Notes under the pieces: generated by a model | Database searches by the model: none | What the model was told of the DNA's origin: nothing | The model's input: only the letters and a program-made list of their open reading frames with translations | Position numbers and translations under genes: made by a program | Source of the DNA: Thysanoteuthis rhombus | Lineage: Eukaryota > Mollusca > Cephalopoda > Oegopsida > Thysanoteuthidae | Length of the DNA stretch: 64,000 bases | Assembly: GCA_963457665.1 (NCBI GenBank) | Contig: OY735224.1 | Coordinates: 47,506,811 to 47,570,810 of the forward strand | Direction: 5' to 3' | Shown here: positions 55,743 to 64,000 of the stretch, piece after piece | Numbering within the stretch: the first letter of the stretch is position 1 | Layout of the letters: every line of letters begins with the position of its first letter

Positions 55743-56273
55743 ATGAGCAACAAAAGAAGCCAGCCAACCGAACCATCCGCAGCATCAGAGACAATCGAAG
55801 TGGCCATTACCCCCTTCATCATAGAGGTGGGTGAGGACCCACCCATCGCTATGAGTCCTCCAATGTGCACGCTGGATATTGAGAGACCGTTGCCAGGCAT
55901 AGAGGGAGCCTCAACATCTGTTGGTACTGTTCTACCGATGGTAGTGGATCCTTCATACCGGGTGAACTTCGGTCAACTATCACCTAGGATTGAGGAAGCT
56001 TCAACGCCTACCATAGCAACAGCTAATTGGGTTCATCTCCATCGACCAATATTGCCTAGCAATACTTCTGCAGTGAACCAGAGGATGAAGCTAAAGCATC
56101 GCCTTCTACTTATTGCCTTGGCATTTTTGATTGTCATTGCATTGACATTAAGTATAGTTTTGGCCATTGCAGCTAATATAAATGTCGTGATTTCAGAGAT
56201 TATATGTATGCTGGCTGTGAATAGTATCTTGGTTTATCTTTGCCACCAAGATTTGAACATTGATAGGCTTTGA
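55743..56273 (+). CDS. Unit 4: putative two-helix membrane protein, 176 codons
   Basis: Family unknown. Markers: PMVVDPSYRVNF in place of PMVEAPTYRVNF, ATANWVHLH, AVNQR, and the second helix variant AFLIVIALTLSIVL followed by ANINVV and MLAVNS, which all copies to the right except unit 6 share. The predicted protein is identical to unit 7. Confidence 0.57.
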   Translation: MSNKRSQPTEPSAASETIEVAITPFIIEVGEDPPIAMSPPMCTLDIERPLPGIEGASTSVGTVLPMVVDPSYRVNFGQLSPRIEEASTPTIATANWVHLHRPILPSNTSAVNQRMKLKHRLLLIALAFLIVIALTLSIVLAIAANINVVISEIICMLAVNSILVYLCHQDLNIDRL

Positions 56274-56320
56274 ATATTTTCTCAAAAGTAGGCATTACCC
56301 ACTTCATCATAGACGTGGGA

Positions 56321-56698
56321 ACCATGCAACGTGCACATGAAACAATAATGCTTGGTCTCGCATTGGGAGACCACAAAACAACACAGTACATCCGGGAAAA
56401 GACAAGACTTAGAGACATCATAGAATCTATGAAAAATCTCAAATGGCGATGGGCTGGCCATTTTGCAAGAATGGCAGACAATCGATGGAGATCAAGACTC
56501 ACAACATGGATCCCCCGACACCACGTGTGCAACCGAGGCCGGAAAAATGTTCGATCGAAAGATGCGCTAGACAAGTTCAGGAACTACTGGCTCCGTGACG
56601 CCCATCATAGAGAAGTGTGGCAAATCCTGGGGAAGGCCTATTTCAAACGACTGATACTAAAAAACTGATGATAATGATGATGATCATCATCATCATGA
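56321..56698 (+). pseudogene. Unit 4 LINE (RTE) tail, open to its stop
   Basis: No frameshift: MQRAHETIMLGLALGD, KWRWAGHFARMADNRW, WIPRHHVCNRGR and REVWQILGKAYFKRL run to a stop at 56,668. The WRWAGHFARM form is closer to the general RTE consensus than the WWWAGHLATM form of units 1-3 and 6, so it probably keeps the older state. It lacks catalytic domains. Confidence 0.82.
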
Positions 56699-56978
56699 CA
56701 TAGCTATGAAATTCAATCAACGAAAACGTTTCCAAACATGATCAAGCTTATTTCCTTACGATCGGTAAACGTTCTCACCATGACAACTTAACGTCATCTT
56801 AATGTTCTGCCGTATCGGAAGAACACTGTGCAAAATTCTTGTTTTATCGACAATATTATAAAGATTGCTTTCATTTACTGTTAAAATTGCATCGATCCCA
56901 GTTTTTCTCCGCTCAAAAACAATTCAATAGCTTAACAAAAATTAATCGTATAGATAATATCAAGAAAAACAGTCCAAC

Positions 56979-57503
56979 ATGAGCAACAAAAGAAGCCAGC
57001 CAACCGAACCATCCGCAGCATCAGAGACAATCGAAGTGGCCATTACCCCCTTCATCATAGGTGAGGACCCGACCATCGCTATGAGTCCTCCAATGTGCAC
57101 GCTGGATATTGAGAGACCGTTGCCAGGCATAGAGGGAGCCTCAACATCCGTTGGTACTGTTCTACCGATGGTAGAGGCTCTTACTTACCGGGTGAACTAC
57201 GGTCAACTATCACCTAGGATTGAGGAAGCTTCAACGCCTACCATAGCAACAGCTAATCGGGTTCATCTCCATCGACCAATATTGCCTAGCAATACTTCTG
57301 CACTGAACCACAGGATGAAGCTAAAGCATCGCCTTCTACTTATTGCCTTGGCATTTTTGATTGTCATTGCATTGACATTAAGTATAGTTTTGGCCATTGC
57401 AGCTAATATAAATGTCGTGATTTCAGAAATTATATGTATGCTGGCTGTGAATAGTATCTTGGTTTATCTTTGCCACCAAGATTTGAACATTGATAGGCTT
57501 TGA
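56979..57503 (+). CDS. Unit 5: putative two-helix membrane protein, 174 codons
   Basis: Family unknown. Two codons shorter than most copies through a six-base in-frame deletion (FIIGEDPT instead of FIIEVGEDPP). Other markers: PMVEALTYRVNYGQ and LNHRM. The upstream spacer has TATAGATAATATC in place of TATATATCATATC. The predicted protein is identical to unit 8. The hydrophobic C-terminal half matches unit 4. Confidence 0.57.
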   Translation: MSNKRSQPTEPSAASETIEVAITPFIIGEDPTIAMSPPMCTLDIERPLPGIEGASTSVGTVLPMVEALTYRVNYGQLSPRIEEASTPTIATANRVHLHRPILPSNTSALNHRMKLKHRLLLIALAFLIVIALTLSIVLAIAANINVVISEIICMLAVNSILVYLCHQDLNIDRL

Positions 57504-57550
57504 ATATTTTCTGAAAAGTAGCCATTACCCACTTCATCATAGACGTGGGA

Positions 57551-57926
57551 ACCATGCAACGTGCACATGGAACAATAATGCTGGGCCTCACATGGAGAGA
57601 CCACAAAACAACACAGTACATCCGGGAGAAGACAAGACTTAGAGACATCATAGAATCTATGAAAAATCTCAAATGGCGGTTGGCTGGCCATTTTGCAAGA
57701 ATGGAGACAATCGATGGAGATCAAGACTCACAACATGGATCCCCCGACACCACATGTGCAACCGAGGCCGGAAAAATGTTCAATGGAAAGACGCGCTAGA
57801 CAAGTTCAGGAACTACTGGCTCCGTGACGCCCATCAGAGAGAAGTGTGGCAAATCCTGGGGAGGTGTATGTCAAACGACTGATGCTAAAATACTGATGAT
57901 AATGATGATGATCATCATCATCATGA
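57551..57926 (+). pseudogene. Unit 5 LINE (RTE) tail, frameshifted
   Basis: KWRLAGHFARM is followed by the one-base deletion (ATGGAGAC near 57,702), splitting the frame. The GAT/ATC tail is present. An in-frame TGA also lies in the joint after the ORF (TTTTCTGAAAAG), as in unit 2. Confidence 0.8.
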
Positions 57927-58206
57927 CATAGCTATGAAATTTAATCGATGAAAACGTTTCCAAATATGGTCAAGCTTATTTCCTTATGATCGGTAAACGT
58001 TCTCAGCATGACAACTTAACGTCATCTTAATGTTCTGCCGTATCGGAAGAACACTGTGCAAAATTCTTGTTTTATCGACAATATTATAAAGATTGCTTTC
58101 ATTTAATGTTAAAATTGCATCGATCCCAGTTTTTCTCCTCTCAAGAACAATTCAATAGCTTAACAAAAATTAATCGTATATATCATATCAAGAAAAACAG
58201 TCCAAC

Positions 58207-58740
58207 ATGAGCAACAAAAAAAGCCAGCCTACCGAACCATCCGCAGCATCAGAGACAATCGAAGTGGCCATTACCCCCTTCATCATAGAGGTGGGTGAGG
58301 ACCCACCCATCGCTGCTATGAGTCCTCCAATGTGCACGCTGGATATTGAGAGACCGTTGCCAGGCATAAAGGGAGCCTCAACATCAGTTGGTACTGTTCT
58401 ACCGATGGTAGAGGCTCCTACTTACCGGGTGAACTTCGGTCAACTATCACCTAGGATTGAGGAAGCTTCAACACCTACCATAGCGGTAGCTAATCAGGTT
58501 CATCTTCCTCGACCAATATTGCCTAGCAATACTTCTGCACTGAACCAGAGGATGAAGCTAAAGCATCGCCTTCTACTTATTGCCCTGGCATATTTGATTG
58601 TCATTACATTGACATTAGGTATAGTTTTGGCCATTGCAGCTACTATATATGTTGTGATTTCTGAAATTATATGTATGCTGGCTATGTATTCTATATTGGT
58701 TTATCTTTGCCACCAAGATTTGAACATTGAGAGGCTTTGA
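58207..58740 (+). CDS. Unit 6: putative two-helix membrane protein, 177 codons (duplicate of unit 3)
   Basis: The predicted protein is identical to unit 3, including the extra alanine and the NIERL end. It belongs to the second copy of the 3.7-kb three-unit block. In the upstream spacer one difference from unit 3 was seen (TTTAATGTT at about 58,104 against TTTACTGTT at about 54,403). Confidence 0.57.
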   Translation: MSNKKSQPTEPSAASETIEVAITPFIIEVGEDPPIAAMSPPMCTLDIERPLPGIKGASTSVGTVLPMVEAPTYRVNFGQLSPRIEEASTPTIAVANQVHLPRPILPSNTSALNQRMKLKHRLLLIALAYLIVITLTLGIVLAIAATIYVVISEIICMLAMYSILVYLCHQDLNIERL

Positions 58741-58787
58741 ATATTTTCTCAAAAGAGGCTATTACACCCTTCATCATAGACGTGGGA

Positions 58788-59162
58788 ACGATGCAACGTG
58801 CACATGAAAGAATAATACTGGGCCTCACGTGGAGAGACCACAAAACCACACAGTACATCCGGGAAAAGACAAGACTTAGAGACATCATAGAATCTATGAA
58901 AAATCTCAAATGGTGGTGGGCTGGCCATCTTGCAACAATGGAGACAATCGATGGAGATCAAGACTCACAACATGGATCCCCCGACACCACATGTGCAACC
59001 GAGGCCGGAAAAATGTTCGATGGAAAGACGCGCTAGACAAGTTCAGGAACTACTGGCTCTGTGACGCCCATCAGAGAGAAGTGTGGCAAATCCTGGGGAG
59101 GTCTATGTCAAACGACTGATGTTAAAAGACTGATGATAATGATGATGATCATCATCATCATG
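58788..59162 (+). pseudogene. Unit 6 LINE (RTE) tail, frameshifted
   Basis: Copy of the unit 3 tail with the same single-base deletion after LATM. The frame breaks near 58,939. Confidence 0.8.
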
Positions 59163-59443
59163 ACATAGCTATGAAATTTAATCGATGAAAACGTTTCCAA
59201 ATATAGTCAAGCTTATTTCCTTATGATCGGTAAACGTTCTCAGCATGACAACTTAACGTCATCTTAATGTTCTGCCGTATCGGAAGAACACTGTGCAAAA
59301 TTCTTGTTTTATCGACAATATTATAAAGATTGCTTTCATTTACTGTTAAAATTGCATCGATCCCAGTTTTTCTCCTCTCAAGAACAATTCAATAGCTTAA
59401 CAAAAATTAATCGTATATATCATATCAAGAAAAACAGTCCAAC

Positions 59444-59974
59444 ATGAGCAACAAAAGAAGCCAGCCAACCGAACCATCCGCAGCATCAGAGACAATCGAA
59501 GTGGCCATTACCCCCTTCATCATAGAGGTGGGTGAGGACCCACCCATCGCTATGAGTCCTCCAATGTGCACGCTGGATATTGAGAGACCGTTGCCAGGCA
59601 TAGAGGGAGCCTCAACATCTGTTGGTACTGTTCTACCGATGGTAGTGGATCCTTCATACCGGGTGAACTTCGGTCAACTATCACCTAGGATTGAGGAAGC
59701 TTCAACGCCTACCATAGCAACAGCTAATTGGGTTCATCTCCATCGACCAATATTGCCTAGCAATACTTCTGCAGTGAACCAGAGGATGAAGCTAAAGCAT
59801 CGCCTTCTACTTATTGCCTTGGCATTTTTGATTGTCATTGCATTGACATTAAGTATAGTTTTGGCCATTGCAGCTAATATAAATGTCGTGATTTCAGAGA
59901 TTATATGTATGCTGGCTGTGAATAGTATCTTGGTTTATCTTTGCCACCAAGATTTGAACATTGATAGGCTTTGA
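59444..59974 (+). CDS. Unit 7: putative two-helix membrane protein, 176 codons (duplicate of unit 4)
   Basis: The predicted protein is identical to unit 4, with the VVDPSYR and ANWVHLH markers, 3,701 bp further on. Family and function unknown. Confidence 0.57.
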   Translation: MSNKRSQPTEPSAASETIEVAITPFIIEVGEDPPIAMSPPMCTLDIERPLPGIEGASTSVGTVLPMVVDPSYRVNFGQLSPRIEEASTPTIATANWVHLHRPILPSNTSAVNQRMKLKHRLLLIALAFLIVIALTLSIVLAIAANINVVISEIICMLAVNSILVYLCHQDLNIDRL

Positions 59975-60021
59975 ATATTTTCTCAAAAGTAGGCATTACC
60001 CACTTCATCATAGACGTGGGA

Positions 60022-60399
60022 ACCATGCAACGTGCACATGAAACAATAATGCTTGGTCTCGCATTGGGAGACCACAAAACAACACAGTACATCCGGGAAA
60101 AGACAAGACTTAGAGACATCATAGAATCTATGAAAAATCTCAAATGGCGATGGGCTGGCCATTTTGCAAGAATGGCAGACAATCGATGGAGATCAAGACT
60201 CACAACATGGATCCCCCGACACCACGTGTGCAACCGAGGCCGGAAAAATGTTCGATCGAAAGATGCGCTAGACAAGTTCAGGAACTACTGGCTCCGTGAC
60301 GCCCATCATAGAGAAGTGTGGCAAATCCTGGGGAAGGCCTATTTCAAACGACTGATACTAAAAAACTGATGATAATGATGATGATCATCATCATCATGA
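60022..60399 (+). pseudogene. Unit 7 LINE (RTE) tail, open to its stop
   Basis: The translation is identical to the unit 4 tail and is open to 60,369, followed by the GAT/ATC palindrome. Confidence 0.82.
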
Positions 60400-60679
60400 C
60401 ATAGCTATGAAATTCAATCAACGAAAACGTTTCCAAACATGATCAAGCTTATTTCCTTACGATCGGTAAACGTTCTCACCATGACAACTTAACGTCATCT
60501 TAATGTTCTGCCGTATCGGAAGAACACTGTGCAAAATTCTTGTTTTATCGACAATATTATAAAGATTGCTTTCATTTACTGTTAAAATTGCATCGATCCC
60601 AGTTTTTCTCCGCTCAAAAACAATTCAATAGCTTAACAAAAATTAATCGTATAGATAATATCAAGAAAAACAGTCCAAC

Positions 60680-61204
60680 ATGAGCAACAAAAGAAGCCAG
60701 CCAACCGAACCATCCGCAGCATCAGAGACAATCGAAGTGGCCATTACCCCCTTCATCATAGGTGAGGACCCGACCATCGCTATGAGTCCTCCAATGTGCA
60801 CGCTGGATATTGAGAGACCGTTGCCAGGCATAGAGGGAGCCTCAACATCCGTTGGTACTGTTCTACCGATGGTAGAGGCTCTTACTTACCGGGTGAACTA
60901 CGGTCAACTATCACCTAGGATTGAGGAAGCTTCAACGCCTACCATAGCAACAGCTAATCGGGTTCATCTCCATCGACCAATATTGCCTAGCAATACTTCT
61001 GCACTGAACCACAGGATGAAGCTAAAGCATCGCCTTCTACTTATTGCCTTGGCATTTTTGATTGTCATTGCATTGACATTAAGTATAGTTTTGGCCATTG
61101 CAGCTAATATAAATGTCGTGATTTCAGAAATTATATGTATGCTGGCTGTGAATAGTATCTTGGTTTATCTTTGCCACCAAGATTTGAACATTGATAGGCT
61201 TTGA
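60680..61204 (+). CDS. Unit 8: putative two-helix membrane protein, 174 codons (duplicate of unit 5)
   Basis: The predicted protein is identical to unit 5, with the same two-codon deletion and NYGQ marker. Its upstream spacer has the same TATAGATAATATC variant. Confidence 0.57.
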   Translation: MSNKRSQPTEPSAASETIEVAITPFIIGEDPTIAMSPPMCTLDIERPLPGIEGASTSVGTVLPMVEALTYRVNYGQLSPRIEEASTPTIATANRVHLHRPILPSNTSALNHRMKLKHRLLLIALAFLIVIALTLSIVLAIAANINVVISEIICMLAVNSILVYLCHQDLNIDRL

Positions 61205-61251
61205 ATATTTTCTGAAAAGTAGCCATTACCCACTTCATCATAGACGTGGGA

Positions 61252-61627
61252 ACCATGCAACGTGCACATGGAACAATAATGCTGGGCCTCACATGGAGAG
61301 ACCACAAAACAACACAGTACATCCGGGAGAAGACAAGACTTAGAGACATCATAGAATCTATGAAAAATCTCAAATGGCGGTTGGCTGGCCATTTTGCAAG
61401 AATGGAGACAATCGATGGAGATCAAGACTCACAACATGGATCCCCCGACACCACATGTGCAACCGAGGCCGGAAAAATGTTCAATGGAAAGACGCGCTAG
61501 ACAAGTTCAGGAACTACTGGCTCCGTGACGCCCATCAGAGAGAAGTGTGGCAAATCCTGGGGAGGTGTATGTCAAACGACTTATGCTAAAAGACTGATGA
61601 TAATGATGACGATCATCATCATCATGA
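61252..61627 (+). pseudogene. Unit 8 LINE (RTE) tail, frameshifted
   Basis: Copy of the unit 5 tail with the same deletion after FARM. It differs near 61,582 (ACTTATGC for ACTGATGC) and in the tail (GATGACGATC for GATGATGATC), marking the right limit of the duplicated block. Confidence 0.8.
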
Positions 61628-61907
61628 CATAGCTATGAAATTTAATCGATGAAAACGTTTCCAAATATGGTCAAGCTTATTTCCTTATGATCGGTAAACG
61701 TTCTCACCATGACAACTTAACGTCATCTTAATGTTCTGCCGTATCGGAAGAACACTGTGCAAAATTCTTGTTTTATCGACAATATTATAAAGATTGCTTT
61801 CATTTACTGTTAAAATTGCATCGATCCCAGTTTTTCTCCGCTCAAAAACAATTCAATAGCTTAACAAAAATTAATCGTATATATCATATCAAGAAAAACA
61901 GTCCAAC

Positions 61908-62438
61908 ATGAGCAACAAAAGAAGCCAGCCAACCGAACCATCCGCAGCATCAGAGACAATCGAAGTGGCCATTACCCCCTTCATCATAGAGATGGGTGAG
62001 GACCCACCCATCACTATGAGTCCTCCAATGTGCACGCTGGATATTGAGAGACCGTTGCCAGGCATAGAGGGAGCCTCAACATCCGTTGGTACTGTTCTAC
62101 CGATGGTAGAGGCTCTTACCTACCGGGTGAACTTCGGTCAACTATCACCTAGGATTGAGGAAGCTTCAACGCCTACCATAGCAACAGCTAATCGGGTTCA
62201 TCTCCATCGACCAATATTGCCTAGCAATACTTCTGCAGTGAACCAGAGGATGAAGCTAAAGCATCGCCTTCTACTTATTGCCTTGGCATTTTTGATTGTC
62301 ATTGCATTGACATTAAGTATAGTTTTGGCCATTGCAGCTAATATAAATGTCGTGATTTCAGAGATTATATGTATGCTGGCTGTGAATAGTATCTTGGTTT
62401 ATCTTTGCCACCAAGATTTGAACATTGATAGGCTTTGA
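61908..62438 (+). CDS. Unit 9: putative two-helix membrane protein, 176 codons
   Basis: Family unknown. Markers: FIIEMGEDPPITMSPP, PMVEALTYRVNFGQ and AVNQR. It shares VEALTYR with units 5/8, AVNQR with units 4/7 and IIEMG with units 2 and 10, so it is a mosaic of neighbouring copies. The helix variant is AFLIVIALTLSIVL with ANINVV. Confidence 0.57.
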   Translation: MSNKRSQPTEPSAASETIEVAITPFIIEMGEDPPITMSPPMCTLDIERPLPGIEGASTSVGTVLPMVEALTYRVNFGQLSPRIEEASTPTIATANRVHLHRPILPSNTSAVNQRMKLKHRLLLIALAFLIVIALTLSIVLAIAANINVVISEIICMLAVNSILVYLCHQDLNIDRL

Positions 62439-62485
62439 ATATTTTCTCAAAAGTAGCCATTACCCACTTCATCATAGACGTGGGA

Positions 62486-62863
62486 ACCATGCAACGTGCA
62501 CATGAAACAATAATGCTGGGTCTCACATTGGGAGACCACAAAACAACACAGTACATCCGGGAAAAGACAAGACTTAGAGACATCATAGAATCTATGAAAA
62601 ATCTCAAATGGCGGTCGGCTGGCCATTTTGCAAGAATGGCAGACAATCGATGGAGATCAAGACTCACAACATGGATCCCCCGACACCACGTGTGCAACCG
62701 AGGCCGGAAAAATGTTCGATCGAAAGACGCGCTAGACAAGTTCAGGAACTACTGGCTTCGTGACGCCCATCATAGAGAAGTGTGGCAAATCCTGGGGAAG
62801 GTCTATGTCAAACGACTGATGCTGAAAGACTGATGATAATGATGATGATCATCATCATCATGA
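62486..62863 (+). pseudogene. Unit 9 LINE (RTE) tail, open to its stop
   Basis: No frameshift: KWRSAGHFARMADNRW to REVWQILGKVYVKRLML, stop at 62,833. Ser replaces Trp in the conserved WAGH motif. The GAT/ATC tail follows. Confidence 0.82.
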
Positions 62864-63143
62864 CATAGCTATGAAATTTAATCAACGAAAACGTTTCCAA
62901 ACATGATCAAGCTTATTTCCTTATGATCGGTAAACGTTCTCACCATGACAACTTAACGTCATCCTAATGTTCTGCCGTATTGGAATAACACTGTGCAAAA
63001 TTCTTGTTTTATCGACAATAGTATAAAGATTGCTTTCATTTACTGTTAAAATTGCATCGATCTCAGTTTTTCTCCTCTCAAAAACAATTCAATAGCTCAA
63101 CAGAAATTAATCTTATATATCATATCAAGAAAAACAGTCCAAC

Positions 63144-63674
63144 ATGAGCAACAAAAGAAGCCAGCCAACCGAACCATCCGCAGCATCAGAGACAATCGAA
63201 GTGGCCATTACCCCCTTCATCATAGAGATGGGTGAGGACCCACCCATCGCTATGAGTCCTCCAATGTGCACGCTGGATATTGAAAGACCGTTGCCAGGCA
63301 TAGAAGGAGCCTCAACATCCGTTGGTACTGTTCTACCGATGGTAGAGGCTCCTACTTACCGGGTGAACTTCGGTCAACTATCACCTAGGATTGAGGAAGC
63401 TTCAACGCCTACCATAGCAACAGCTAATCGGGTTCATCTCCATCGACCAATATTGCCTAGCAATACTTCTGCACTGAACCAGAGGATGAAGCTAAAGCAT
63501 CGCCTTCTACTTATTGCCTTGGCATTTTTGATTGTCATTGCATTGACATTAAGTATAGTTTTGGCCATTGCAGCTAATATAAATGTCGTGATTTCAGAGA
63601 TTATATGTATGCTGGCTGTGAATAGTATCTTGGTTTATCTTTGCCACCAAGATTTGAACATTGATAAGCTTTGA
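63144..63674 (+). CDS. Unit 10: putative two-helix membrane protein, 176 codons
   Basis: Family unknown. Close to the consensus of the ten copies: FIIEMGEDPPIAMSPP, PMVEAPTYRVNFGQ, LNQRM, AFLIVIALTLSIVL. Lys replaces Arg near the C-terminus (NIDKL). It is the last unit starting in the window. Confidence 0.57.
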   Translation: MSNKRSQPTEPSAASETIEVAITPFIIEMGEDPPIAMSPPMCTLDIERPLPGIEGASTSVGTVLPMVEAPTYRVNFGQLSPRIEEASTPTIATANRVHLHRPILPSNTSALNQRMKLKHRLLLIALAFLIVIALTLSIVLAIAANINVVISEIICMLAVNSILVYLCHQDLNIDKL

Positions 63675-63720
63675 ATATTTTCTCAAAAGTAACCATTACC
63701 CACTTCATCATAGACGTGGG

Positions 63721-64000
63721 AACCATGCAACGTGCACATGAAACAATAATGCTTGGTCTCACATTAGGAGACCACAAAACAACACAGTACATCCGGGAAA
63801 AGACAAGACTTAGAGACATCATAGAATCTATGAAAAATCTCAAATGGCGGTGGGCTGGCCATTTTGCAAGAATGGCAGACAATCGATGGAGATCAAGACT
63901 CACAACATAGATCCCCCGACACCACATGTGCAACCGAGGCCGGAAAAATGTTCGATCGAAAGACGCGCTAGACAAGTTCAGGAACTACTGGCTCCGTGAC
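63721..64000 (+). pseudogene. Unit 10 LINE (RTE) tail, nonsense codon, cut by window end
   Basis: Open from MQRAHETIMLG through KWRWAGHFARMADNRW, then TAG at 63,908-63,910 replaces the Trp of the usual TTWIPRHH. The sequence beyond it still matches the other units up to the window edge. Confidence 0.82.

Larger units (their letters stand above)
51670..64000 (+). repeat. Tandem array of about 1.23-kb units (ORF, LINE tail, spacer)
   Basis: Ten unit starts, judged by the ORF ATG, at 52,037, 53,272, 54,506, 55,743, 56,979, 58,207, 59,444, 60,680, 61,908 and 63,144. Unit lengths are 1,235, 1,234, 1,237, 1,236, 1,228, 1,237, 1,236, 1,228 and 1,236. Units 3-5 and 6-8 form a duplicated three-unit block with an offset of exactly 3,701 bp. 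Unit 1, next to the satellite, is the most diverged. The array continues past the window. Each unit is a candidate transcription unit with its own upstream spacer. Confidence 0.95.

Overview
The window is repeat-dominated, AT-rich eukaryotic DNA from an invertebrate animal. It carries RTE-clade LINE tails, a decayed Ty3/gypsy LTR retrotransposon, a broken 28S rRNA fragment, AT- and GAT-type microsatellites, and about 40 kb of tandem satellite. No species can be named from the sequence, and no bacterial-style operons, tRNA genes or complete ordinary host genes were seen.

Layout. Positions 1-10,728 are satellite array A (about 114-bp monomer). Positions 10,729-12,182 are a non-satellite spacer with a (TA)n tract. 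From 12,183 to 23,398 there are arrays B (about 210-bp dimer) and B2 (about 109-bp monomer). These are interrupted or followed by four copies of a dispersed repeat, labelled DR here, each built around a different microsatellite (17,449; 22,318; 23,399; 25,200). Two DR copies end in an antisense RTE LINE tail. Positions 26,186-26,890 are a mosaic: one B-type monomer, then a 28S peptidyl-transferase-centre fragment, then a fold-back of array A monomers. Positions 26,911-30,412, on the minus strand, hold the 3' half of a Ty3/gypsy element (RT, RNase H, integrase, polypurine tract, 3' LTR). Positions 30,413-51,410 are array C (about 102-bp monomer), the same satellite family as one half of the array B dimer but inverted.

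Positions 51,411-64,000 are the most gene-like part. A tandem array has a unit of about 1.23 kb. Each unit holds an intact 174-177-codon ORF for a putative two-helix membrane protein of unknown family, a 5'-truncated RTE reverse-transcriptase C-terminus with a GAT/ATC palindromic tail, and a spacer of about 280-310 bp. Ten units start in the window and the array runs off the right edge. A three-unit block of about 3.7 kb is duplicated almost exactly.

How it fits together. Most of the window records satellite growth, segmental duplication and retroelement decay. The membrane-protein ORF is the only sequence that looks maintained: all ten copies are open and their length changes are whole codons, while the LINE fragment beside them has collected a frameshift and a nonsense change. 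It is the best candidate here for an undescribed gene family, amplified together with a LINE fragment. Homology calls rest on motifs and alignments made by eye.
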